DNA of 64,000 nt from Diospyros lotus (Eukaryota > Streptophyta > Magnoliopsida > Ericales > Ebenaceae). This document shows, piece after piece, positions 37,601 to 49,600 of this stretch (positions within the stretch are counted from its first letter, which is position 1; the number at the start of each line of letters is the position of its first letter). The notes under the pieces were generated by a model that searched no databases, was not told the origin of the DNA, and saw only the letters and a program-made list of their open reading frames with translations. Where the stretch lies: NCBI RefSeq assembly GCF_014633365.1, contig NC_068340.1, positions 34,670,328-34,734,327 on the forward strand. The letters run 5' to 3'. The translations under genes were made by a program, and so were the position numbers.

Positions 37601-40600
37601 GCACACCACATCTTCCCCTATCTTTGATTCAAAGCCGAACTGTACTTCCATATAGATTTCCTCCTCAAGGTCTCCATGTAAGAATGCGTTCTTTAAATCA
37701 AAGCCAAAGATAATAACACTCTAATAGTGTTCATTTTAGCCATTGGAGCAAATGTCTCAAGATAATCCACTCCATATGTTTGTGTATATCCCTTAGCAAC
37801 TAATCTTGATTTGTATCTTTCTAATGACCCGTCTGATCTATACTTTACTGTGAATATCTATTTGCTCCCACTAGGTTCTTCCCCTTCGGTAATTTCACCA
37901 ACTCCCATATTTGATTTTTCTCAAGTGCTTCCATCTCTACCTTCATAACATCCCTCCAGTTCTCATTACCCAATGCTTCTGATAAGGTTTTGGGTATGAG
38001 AATTGTGTTTAGGTTGGTGAGGAAGGCTTTGTGTGTAGGAGACACATTTGTATAGGACATGAGCAAGTGTAGGGGATGTTTGGTACAGGTTTTTGTTCAT
38101 TTTCTGATGGCAATAGGAATATCAAGGTCACTCTGATCGGGTTCAATTACACTAAGATTGGGAATAAGGATTACCTTAGTGGCATCGGGATTAGGACCTT
38201 GTTTTGATGATGGAGCCTACATAGGTTGAGTGGCTGGTGTTTTTCTTCTTGAATACACCTGTAGTGGACAAGTCAATGTTGGTGGTTGCTCCCCCTTCAT
38301 CATTTCCTGTGAGTCACTTTGAATGCATGATTGGGACTCGGATGATGGAATAGGAACCGAAGAATGCCTCAAAGAAGGGAATTCAAGGAGAAAGAAATCT
38401 CTATTCTTGTCTTTTAAAGAATGAAGTCTCCTCCTAAAGATAAGGACGATCAAAATTTGAATAATTTTGAACAAAGATGACATCAACAGACACATGAAAC
38501 TTCTTTGTGGGAGGATGATAACACTTATACCCCTTTTGGGTGGAAGAATAACCAACAAAGATGTATTTGAGAGCACATAAATCAAGTTTGCCCATATGTT
38601 AAGTGTGTATATGGATGAAGGATACACAACCAAAGACTTTTGGGACCAAGCCATTGGTGGCATTGAAACTTGGAAAGAATTTTGTGAGGAGTTGTATCAG
38701 ACTGTGGGAATCTAGGCTTTGCGAGGGTAGTCTGTTTATGAGGTGAGTGGCGTTGTGTTTTTGCATTGAGAATAGTCTAGAAGATTAAGAAGAAATTAGG
38801 AGAATGCTCGGGTGATTCAAGCGGCTAAAATAAACTAAGTTAGAGAGACAAACTTATGTAGTATATTACGAGGGGTATATTAGAGAATGTGTTCTCTTTA
38901 ATAAGTCCTTGTAAATTATCACCCTAATTTGTCTATATGTAGGAGGCATAGGCAGGTAGTTGCGATTATCATTCATGTTTTGTATACGAGTGAAGTGTTG
39001 TAATGTGAGAGGAAAGGCTTGTAAAAGGAGAGTTCTTTGTAATCTTATAGAGCATTGTACTCATGTGAAAGAGAAGAGGGTTCTTGTACTGATTCTTTGA
39101 AGATTTCATAGTGAATTGATCTCAGGACTAAAGGTTGGATGTAGAATTGTTATTGTAATCCGAACCAGGATAAATCTGCTCCGTCTCTTGTTTGGTTTGC
39201 ATATCTTTTCCTTATTTCAATTCTATTTTTTTACTTTGTATTTTCTATTTTTGTTATTCTGGGGATCAAACCGTGTGGGTGTGTGGTTGTGTATTGGCAC
39301 ATAGAGAGAATTTCAGCACTCCCAATTCAACAAGTGGATGTCAAAACTACTTCTCCTCAATATTGTTTTGGGACATTTTTTGAAATAGAAGGGCTTTTGT
39401 GATAGCTAGGAGATGACCATTTTTTCTTTCGCCCACCCTATTTTGTTGTAGTGTATTAACACAAGAGAACTCATGAATTATGCCTTTTTCTTGAAAGAAG
39501 GATGATAAAGACTTGTTGAAATAGTCTGTTGCATTATCATAGCAAAATCTTTTTATTTCGACATCGATTTGGGTTTTGACCATAATATAGTAGACTGGAA
39601 AAATTGTGCACACCTCAAATTTGGCTTTAAAAAGTTATAACAAAGTTACACGAGTGTAGTCATCAATAATAGAGACAAACCATCGAGCTCTAAAAAAATT
39701 AGGAACAGTTGAGGGACCCCATATGTTGTTGTGAATAATTGTAAATGGAAGAGAACTTCTTTTATTCCTAATGGGAAATGAAATTCTCTTATGTTTTGCA
39801 AGTTCACACACATCACAATGGAAATCCTCAAGAGCTAATCCTTTGAACAATAAAGGAAACATTAATTTAAGAACACTAAAAGTGGGATGACAAAGATGAA
39901 GATGGTGAAGCTAAAGCTTGTCTTTATTGGACTTGGAGGACTCAACAATGAATGATAGAGGGGAAACTCTCCCTTTATTAACATGTCCACTAGGTTCTTC
40001 AAGATAGTAAAGACCACCTCTCTCTCTCTAGCATGTCTAATCATCCTCCTCGTGCCCTATTCCTGAAACTCACAAAAGGTTGAATGAAAAATTACATTGC
40101 AATTCGAATCTATGGTGAGTTTTTGGATTGACACAAGATTAGTGAATAGCTTGGGCACATGGAGAACATTTTTTAGGGTGAGTTGACTGTTTATGAGGAC
40201 ATCTCTTTGGCCAACCATAGTTATTATCGAGCCATCTGCAATGGTTTTTTTCCTAGTACTAGGACATGGTGTATAGGAGATAAATCTGTGGGAAGAACAA
40301 GTCATATGATATGTGGCTCGTAAGTCAATTATCTAGGCATTTGGAAGGGCTATATCCAAAGCATGAAGGACATGAGAAGAACAAGATATACCTGTAAAGG
40401 TGAGAGTGCAAGTACTTGTCCCAATTTTCTTCTCCAATGATCGCAACAAACTTCTTAATTTTTCAATCTCCTCCCTATTGAGCTCCACTGGACTTGACTA
40501 TTCTTGGGGTCTTCCTTCAGCTAGCTGTTGTATACTAGCCACATAAACCTACCCTTGTCCTCTTGGTTCTCCATTCTTCCGAGGCTTACCATGAAGCTTC

Positions 40601-43600
40601 CAACACTTTCCTATGGTATGATGAGGCTTCCTGCAATAGGTACACCATAGAGAATCCTTGTTGTTCACTTTTGATGAATCGGATGGCTTCTTATCCTTTC
40701 TAGGTTGCTTGCTCGAGCCAGGATTCTTCACAATTGCAAGAGTTGAACTGTCTGTAGCGATTGTCTCAAGCATCACTCCTTTTCTTCTTTCCTTAGCATG
40801 CACAATTGCAATTGTCTCTTTTAGGGAAGGCACGTCTTCCTTTCCTAGGATTTGTGCACTAATTGCATCAAACTCCAGATTTGGTCCAGCAAGAAAGTCA
40901 TAAATTCTTTCTTTTTCAACAAACCTTTCTTGTAAGGCTGCATCATCACTGCACTTCATCTGAATGCATTGATAATGGTCCATCTCTTGCCACAACGTTT
41001 GCAAAAGGTTGGCATATTCAGTGATTGATCTATATCCTTGCTTGGTGGCTGCCACTTTCGTCTTGATATCATAAATCTGAGTGGCATCTTGAACTTTGGA
41101 TTACCAATAAGTCTTCCTCATCCCAAGTTGCATATGTAGGAGTAGGATCTTGTTACGATCCCGGGGGGGTAGATTAGTCATTAGGAAGCTATTGTAAACT
41201 GTGTAACAAGCTATGGTTAAGTAGTTAGAACAAGCCTAACTAATTGGGGGTGGCAGTTAGCTTTCCTAACTGTAAGAGGCGCCTTATAAAAAGGCTGTTG
41301 TAGAAGGAAAGGGCATCGATTGATTGAATAACAGAATTCCCTTCTCTCTTTCTTCTCAATTTCTCCCTCCATCTCTCTCGTTCTCTTCTCTTACCTTCTC
41401 TCATTCTTTCTCTCCCTAAAATTTCTACATTTCTTTCAGAATTCTTCTCGGAATTTCGTCAATTGCCTAACCCTTAATTGAAGGGCTTGACAATTTGGTA
41501 TCGGAGTCGATGATCTTCAACGACTCCCAGGCATGATTCGAAGGTGGTGGTGGACCACGATGGACGACAGAGGAATTCAACAAGAACTGACAATTGGAAG
41601 TGGGTGGCAAACTACCTAACACCATGGCGGAAGGCACCCGACTGAAGTAGCTTGAGAATCGAATGGAGGCTCTGGAATTCGGCATGTCGCACACGCAGGA
41701 GGCTCTAATTCAGAGTCGACAAGACATGGCAGCCATGAAGATTTAGAGTCAAGAGGATATGGCAACCATTTGGGAAAGCACACATGAGTTGGAGAAGTGC
41801 CAAGAAAGGGCGGATCACTATGGGCAAAAGATCGACATCATGTTTAACATGTTGTCCGCCATGCCACAGTTTCGTCTTCTAGCTGATTTTCCTCCAATAA
41901 TGGGTCCTAAAGCGATCTTAGACCAGGATGGCTTTCTGCCCAGGTCGGATGGAAGGCAGGAAATTGAAGATAGGCCTGTGTTAGAGCAAGAAAACCAGGT
42001 GATGGGTACTGCTTCTTCAGTTTTTAACCATATACCCATGCCTTGATTGGAAATTTCAATCTTTGAGGGGGTTAAACCGAGGTGGTGGATCTGTCGTTGT
42101 GAGAGATTCTTTGAATTTTATCGGATTACTGAGGAGTAGAAGGTAACCTTGGCGGCAACCTATCTTTTTTTTTTTGATCGAAAAGTAAATATATAGATAA
42201 AAAATGTACAATGTACACCAGGCATACCCGAGAAACAAGGCAATTGCCAAAACAACTAACGAAACATGGCAAGGGCCTCAAATTGAACTAAAACCTGAGG
42301 ATACAAGGAAAACATGGCCCTGTATACACTGGTTTTAGTCCTATGAATGATACAATCGAAATGGGCTGGGAGCCCTTCAAAAATAAGGCGATTGCGAGCA
42401 GTCCAAATGTGGTAAACGGTGTAGCCCAACGTAATGCGCTTGAGCTTGTTATGCCAAGAGGTGCCACGGGCCTCCTTTTTCAGCCACTTGAGGGCACTAG
42501 AAAGAGTGGACATTGCACGGGAGAGTCCCACCCAATTCCTTATGTGATTCCATATTCTAAAAGTCGCTGGAGAGTGAAAGAAAAGGTGCTGCACAGTTTC
42601 CTCCGCTGACCCACAGAATTGGCAACTGCCATCGAGATCCATATATCGAAGCTTGTCCTTAGTAAGGATTCGGTCCTTGGCACAAAGCCACAAGATGAAT
42701 GAATGCTTGGGGATGACGTTGGAGTTCCAAATAACTGAAGCCCAAGCCCGCTTGCTGCCCCTCGGCCGGAAGAAATTATAAGGATGAGCCAGATTTAGAG
42801 ATTCGCCGCTGGCCCAATCCGAAAGCAAACTAATGGCAGTTGAGGGAGAACCTTTGGCAGCACACAGAGCATCCCGTAAGGCAAGGATCCTCTTAATGAG
42901 GGGTGAGTCATCCCTCTTGGCCCTCAGCTCCCATATAGAACCAGAGGCAAGGTAGCGCTGATGGACCCATTGGACCCACAAGGAGTCTTTCTTGCGATGG
43001 ATATTCCAGAGCACCTTAATCAGCAACGCAGAGTTCCAACTCTGAAGGTCTTTAAGGCCAAGCCCCCCTTCAGATTTAGGAAGGCATATATCACGCCAAG
43101 CTACAAGAGCAACCTTGGAATTCCATAAGAAAATCCGGCACATCCTATAGATTTTCTCCAAAACAGCTGCAGGCACTGGCAGGATAGAAAGCCAGAAGCA
43201 CTCAACCCCCTGCAAAACTGCTCTGATAAGCTCGCATCTGCCAGCATATGAAAGCGAGGAGGCCGTCCAGGCTTTGATGCAGTCCGAAATTCTGTCTGTA
43301 AGAGGCCCATAATGCATGACTTTGAGCTTCACAGCAGCAAGGGGAATGCCCAAGTAACGAAAGGGGAGATCTCCTCTAGAGAAGCTGGTGGCCGCAAGGA
43401 TGTCGCTTAAATCGCTGTCATTTATACCTGCTGGAAAAATGCTGGACTTTAGAACATTTGCAGACAGCCCCGAACAAGCTTCGAAATTTTGGAGACATCC
43501 CATGAGAATTCTGATGGAGGTAACATCTCCTCTAGCAAATAACATCAAATCATCAGCAAAAGCAAGGTGAGAGATGCCCAGCTTGCTACATTTCGGGTGG

Positions 43601-46600
43601 AAATTAAAGTCAGAATTCGTTGTGGCCTTCTTGAGGGATCTTGACAAATACTCGATGCAAAGAACGAATAGAAAAGGAGACAAGGGGTCTCCCTGCCTAA
43701 GGCCTTGCTGGCCTTTAAAAAAACCGTGCATAGCACCATTAACCATAATGGAATAAGAGGCCAAACATACGCACTCCATGATCCATTTGGAGAAAACAGA
43801 GGGGAAACCAAGGCCGCTCAGAATCTGCTGAAGGAAGCCCCAGTTAATAGAATCAAAGGCTTTCCGGAGATCGACCTTTATGAGGCAACGAGGAGAAGTC
43901 CTCTTGCGGCAATAATTTCGAAGAAGCTCTTGGGCTGAATGAACATTCTCCATTAGGCTCCTGCCCTTAACAAAGGCTGACTGTGAACTGTCAATAATGG
44001 AGTCCAAGACCAAAGCAAGTCTTGAAGCTAAGATTTTGGAAATGACCTTGTATGTTACAGAGCAGCAAGCTATGGGCCTGAAATCTCCAACTGAACTGGC
44101 ATGCTTTGACTTGGGAACAAGAACAATGGCAGAGTGATTGATCTGTTTAAGCAGAGACCCTGAGGAGAAGAATTCGTGAATGGCCTCAGTAAATTGCTCA
44201 CCCACAATGGGCCAAGCTTGCTTGAAAAAATGGGAGGAAAACCCATCAGGGCCAGGGGCCTTATCATTCCCAATGCTAAAAGGGGCAGCCTTGATCTCCT
44301 CATTGGAAACACCTTGGGAAAGAGCTGCAGCTTGTTCCGATGAAATAGAGGGCCCAGAATGCAAGATCAGGGGGTCAATGGCCTCACAAAGCTTGGAAGA
44401 GCCCAACAAGCCTTCATAGAATTGAATAAACTTGTTGGCAACCTCATCTGAGGAGGAAGTAACGGACCCATCCGCCCTAGTTAAGGCTGCAATGAAATTA
44501 CGCTTAGAATTGCGCTTAACAATAGCATGGAAGAATTTTGTGCACTTGTCACTGAGCTTAAGATAGCTGCACTTTGCTTGTTGCTGGAAAAAAGATCTTT
44601 CAGCCTCCTTTAAGATGAAGGCACGCTTCCGCATCATGGAAATTTGAGCTAGAAGGCTCTGGTCATGAGGATGGGCATTGTGCAAAAGCTGGGCTTCCTC
44701 AAGATCTTTATCTGCAGCAGTCACTCTGGAAGAGATGTGACTGAAGTGCTTCGAATTCAAGCACCTAAGAGGCCCCTTGAGAAGCTTAAGCTTCATACAT
44801 AAACTGAATTGCTTAGTACCCAATACATGTTGATGAAAAATAGAACTGAAGATGCTGAGGAAATCACTATGATCCGCCCACATATTAAAGAACCTAAAGG
44901 GCTTCCTTTGGGGCCTTTGCTGCTGGAGAAGAGACACTACATATGGGGAATGATCTGATAGACATCCCGCTGGCAGAAAGTTGGCATGACTCATAAGGTT
45001 GCTAGCAGCCCAATCGCGATTTATCATCACACGGTCTAACTTGGAACAAACAGAGTTGTTCGTCCAAGTAAAGAAACATCCGATGGAAGGTAGGTCCGAG
45101 AGCCCCGTAGATAAGCAGCAATCCGACAGCCCAACAGTTTGATAAGGGGTGACATCTACCCCGTTGATCTTCTCGTTGGCCCGAAGAACGCAATTAAAGT
45201 CCCCCATAACAATCCATGGCCCCAAATGATCAGACCCGAAGTCCCTAAGATCCTGCCATAAAGAACGCCTGCCCAACACAGAGTTTAATGCATACACAAA
45301 ACTTGCATGAAAAGAGCTACCAGAAATCTTACACCGAATGTGGCAGTGAATAACTTGGGGGGAGATCCCCAATGGCTCCAAGCTGAGCTTAGATGGGTCC
45401 CAAAGAACCAAGATGCGCCCAGCAGAGTGCACTTGAAAATTATTTATCTCATCCCAGCCAGGGAATTTCTGGCTCATAATCTTGAGTAGTTTAGTCGGAT
45501 TTAGCTTACATTCCAAAATGGACATAATATTTACTTGATGCTGATCCATGAGGCGCTTAACCCCATTTTGTTTCAGAGGCATGTTGAGGCCCCTGATCTT
45601 CCAGCAAGAGATAATCATGATTGTGAACGAAGGGCAGGGCCCTTCCTCCTTGAGAAGACATGGGATTTAACGGACTTCTCTGCCAAGCGGCTATCAAAAA
45701 CATTTGGGGCTTTAGATGCCTTATCTGATTCCATTGGAATCTTGATTGCCTTAGCTCTTGGACGGCCTTGGGTAGGATTTGAAGCCTTCGGAGGCCTGGG
45801 ATTTGGCTGACTTTGGGGCGTAACAGAAGCTTCCATCTCCTTTGAAGAGGATTCTTTTTCCATCTTCTGCTTAGCGGCTTTCGATCTGGCAGATTTCCTC
45901 GTTCTTTTAGAGACCACCACCTCATATTCTCCTTCATCCTCAGTATTTGCCACCTCAGGCTGTCCCTTAATCGGAGTATGCTCTTCGGCATTAACAGGCA
46001 TCGGAACTTGTTCTTGCTCCTTCAATGGAGGATCCTCTTGCTGAGAGCAGGCAGGATCAAGGGGCTCCTTGCCCACCTCAGGAACTTCTTTAGTGGCTGG
46101 AGTTGGATCAGGGGCATCCTTGTCCACCTCGGGAACTTCTTTAGTGGCTAGAACTGGATCAAGGGCCTCCTTGCCCACCTCAGGATTAGTGGCTGGAACT
46201 GGCTCTTCCGATGGCGTCGGCTTTGGCTGATTGGTCTTGCAAACTTCATGACTGTGACCAAAAACCATACAATACTTACAGTACTGTGGCTCGTATTCAT
46301 AAACAACATGCTGGTGACGAAGCTTCCCGCATGGCATCATTATAACGACCTCACGGACCAGGTCCTTGGAAACGTCAACTTCCACGAGAGCTCGAGCAAA
46401 TGAGAGTCTCTCTTTTGTTGCAGTATTTCTGTTGCTCGTAATAGGCACCCTCAATCTTGATGCAATCCTCCCTAGCAGGTTTGGGTTCCAAAACTCGATG
46501 GGAAGGCCTGGAAATCTGACCCAAAGAGGCAAGTGCAGATCCATTGTCTCATCAAATTTGAAGCATTCGGGCATGATCTTTAGAAACAGAGGACGCCCAT

Positions 46601-49600
46601 GCGCATAATATGGCCCTCCCCGAAGCACCTGATCCCTTGACTGAGCATCCTCAAATTTAAAAATGAGCCATCTGCTAGAGTGAGGGAAATACTGGTATGG
46701 GATCTCCCATGAGTTGCAGAGTTTAAGTAGGGCTTGCTTGCCTGGGAATTTCCCAGCAAGATAACCCACAAGGCAGTAGCCCAGGGCCCTCTCGACGTTA
46801 TCCAGCTCTAGTGGATCAACTATCAGCATCTCCCCAGCGTTCTCAAATTTTGGCAAAGCAAAACCGTGAACCTGTTGCTTCTTGGCATTCTTAAATAGAC
46901 TTGCCCATGGAGCAGATCCTTTAGGGTCAGAGGGAACAGAAGGACAAACCTTATTGGTCCCCTCCACAAGGTTGACCGAAACAGTGTCTTGGTCACCCAA
47001 GGTGCAAGACTTGGTGGACGATTCCAGATCGCTTCCATCTGACTTCAATAAATTACTTGATGACCCAGTGTCGGCATTTACTCCAGTTTCAACAACTGGT
47101 TCTGTCAAACTAGTGGGTGGAACCTCCTTACTGGCCATGGAGGATGACCGAAAGTAAAAGCCACCTAAACGCCCAGAAAGCCCCACTGATCTGACATGGC
47201 TTGAGGCCCCAGCACCGAAATCACCAAGAGAACAAAGAAAATGGTGGTCGGGGACCACCACTGAGGGGAGACACAGTCAGCAACCCAGGATCGGAGGCCC
47301 AGATTGACGCTGAAAATTCAAAATAAGTCGGGCGGGAATTTCGGAAATTTGAAAAGTTTTGAACCTGCTTCGTGGAAGCTCGTCGCTGACCCAGATGGGA
47401 TTAAACAAATCAACAGAAAAGTCCAACACTGAACAGGCGAGACTCTGGGAAGAGAATCGCTGAACGGAACATGCAATCACGAGCAAGACAATTAAACAGT
47501 GAGGCAGCCGTGAGAAGGAATCGAAAATCGCAAGAAAATTGCCCCCCTCTCCCCAGCGAGACACTCTCTCTCTAACCCCACTTGGCGGCAACCTATCTTA
47601 ATGATACGGCCCACGCATGGTATCAAGGTTGGAGGCAAGCCAAGGGTGGGGCAGTGAATTGGCCTCAATTCTTGAAAGAATTGTGTGGTCAGTTTGGAGA
47701 GAGGAGTATGGTGGATGTGGTTGAAGAATTTAACAAATTAAGGCAAGAGGGGTCAGTTATAGACTACCAAAGGAAGTTTGATGAGTTGCGAGCATTACTA
47801 TGGGTGGCACAACCAAGCTTGACCGATCCCTATTTCGAGTCAAGTTTTATTAGTGGATTAAAGGATGAGTTGCAACCGATGGTGAAGATGATAATGCCAT
47901 CATCGGTAAAACAAGTAGTGGAGAAAGCTTGGCTGCAAGAATTGACACTAGAAGCAATTTTTAAAAAGCACGAAATGCCGTTAAGTGATAATCAGCCCAT
48001 TGGTCAGCAGTTGGAAGGGATTTCCGAGGTTAACACTAACCTTGATACAATCCTATGCCAGAGCAGAGGAGGCAGATAAGATTGTGTTATAAATGCAGAG
48101 ACAACTTCTGTCCAGGCCACCAATGCAAAAGACTGCTACTGAACATGGAAGGACTAGATACAAAAAATGAAGAAGAAGAAGAAGAAGAAGAAGTTATTTG
48201 CCATGAAGAAACCAGGGAGTGCAAGGTGATCCATGGGGAGGAGTTGCATTCTATATAGGCTGTTGAGTTTGATGAAAGGGCTGAGGTGAAGGAGGAAGAT
48301 TCAAGGGCTATGAACGTTGTTGCACTTCTACTACTCAAAGTGAAAAAGCGAAAGAGATAGAAGGAGAGAAGGGGGCAGCAAGTAGTGAAAGCAGAGATTG
48401 GTTGAACCATAGCCGTTGCTGTAAATTCTTGGGGACAAGAATTTTCTGAATTGTTATGAACCCAGGGGGTAGATTAGTCATTAGGAAGCTGTTGTAAACT
48501 GTGTAACAAGCTATGTTAGGTAGTTAGAACAAGCCTAACTAATTGGGGGTGGCAGTTAGCTCTCCTAAGTGTAAGAGGAGACTTACAAGAAGGTTGTTGT
48601 AGAAGGAAAGGGCATTGATTGATTGAATAACACAATTCCCTTCTCTCTTTCTTCTCAATTTCTCCCTCCATCTCTCTCGTTCTCTTCTCTTACCCTTTCT
48701 CATTCTCTCTCTCCCTAAAATTTCTACCTTTCTTTCGGAATTCTTCTCGGAATTCCGTCAATTGCCCAGCCCTTAATCAAAGGGCTTGACAGATCATTCT
48801 TCTTAGGCTCAATTTTGAGTAGGTGACTCAGCTTCCCTTTGCCTTTCAAAAACATGCGGATTAACTGAGACCACTTCAAGTAATTCTTTGCATTCAGTCT
48901 ATATGCTTCCTGAATATTCTGCAACTCCCCGTTTGAAGCCATGCCGTTACTTCTAGCAAAAGGTGCCTCTGTCGTACTGCTTGACTTGGTTATGTCTGTC
49001 ACGATTTCGAGGGTTTGAGGGTGATACTAAAGTCGATTGGAGGATGTTACTGGTTACCAAAGTTGCAGAACCAAGAAGAAAGAACAAAAACAGTGCCAGA
49101 TTCTAGGAATATGAACCTAGGGCTCTGATGCCATGTTCAAAAGTAAATGAGTAATCCAATCTATTCTCTTAGGGAAGCATTCCCCAAATATATACAGTTG
49201 GGAGATAAAGAATAGAGCAGAAAGCTAATCTCTAAAATAGGAAATTGCTTAAACCTAATTTCTTATAATTGAGTCTACTGAAATTAGGAAACAAAGACTG
49301 GAAAGAATAAATTGAATCAAATCCATAACAGCCTGTGATATAATCAACCAAAAATATAGTTTCCTAGGAAAGGAAACCGCATCTTCTAACATGTTGGATC
49401 TTCTTTATGGGATGCATTTTGCTTGGTGGTATTTTCAGTTTTTGCTTCTTTAAGATCTTGTTCCCTTTTTATACGTCTTCTTACTATTCAAATAGCATAA
49501 ATTACATCCATCTCCCTTGTGGCTTTAAAGTTTGGCTGAAGGACTATGTGATTTAACTTAATTTATGAGAGGAAAAGTTGAGTTAATTCAATGTGTTAAC

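Larger units (their letters stand above)
42167..47580 (-). mobile_element. Full-length L1 LINE with both frames open, 19-bp TSD
   Basis: A 5,414-bp element inserted into gypsy gag. The flanking sequence cttggcggcaacctatctt is duplicated perfectly at 42148-42166 and 47581-47599. A T run at 42165-42175 is the poly(A) tail in minus orientation. The 5' UTR (47580 to 47139) is about 440 bp, followed by ORF1, ORF2 and an 80-bp 3' UTR. No stop or frameshift was seen in either frame, making it the youngest-looking element in the window. Confidence 0.93.
41151..48791 (+). mobile_element. Gag-only Ty3/gypsy-type element (TR-GAG-like), TSD gatct/gatca
   Basis: LTRs are 342 bp (41151-41492) and 340 bp (48452-48791), TGTTA...CTTGACA, differing at roughly 7% of sites by eye. 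The flanks gatct and gatca are a 5-bp duplication with one mismatch. The 5' LTR is followed by atttggtatcggagtc, a tRNA-Met-type primer site. The interior holds gag in two pieces (41759-42147 and 47600-48260) and no protease, reverse transcriptase or integrase, so it resembles the non-autonomous TR-GAG class. A full-length L1 sits in gag. Confidence 0.85.
36309..49391 (-). mobile_element. Ty1/copia retrotransposon, intron 17, TSD tgttg, interrupted by nested elements
   Basis: Both LTRs are 258 bp (36309-36566 and 49134-49391), run TGTTCAAAAG...TTCTAACA, and are flanked by a perfect tgttg duplication (36304-36308, 49392-49396). A primer site complement (gggctctgatgcca) abuts the right LTR and a polypurine tract complement (cttcccctcaag) abuts the left, so the element reads on the minus strand. 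The two LTRs differ at about two dozen sites by eye, so insertion is not recent. Gag, protease, integrase, reverse transcriptase and RNase H remnants follow in copia order but are broken by stops. Gag is split by a gypsy element (41151-48791), and integrase by a solo-LTR-like segment. Confidence 0.9.

Noticed and set aside
42343..45810. Plus-strand open frames overlapping the L1
   Set aside because: They are shadows of ORF1 and ORF2, which carry the recognisable domains on the minus strand.
47139..47261. Upstream extension of L1 ORF1
   Set aside because: The extension begins with GTG. The first ATG at 47138 is the more likely start.
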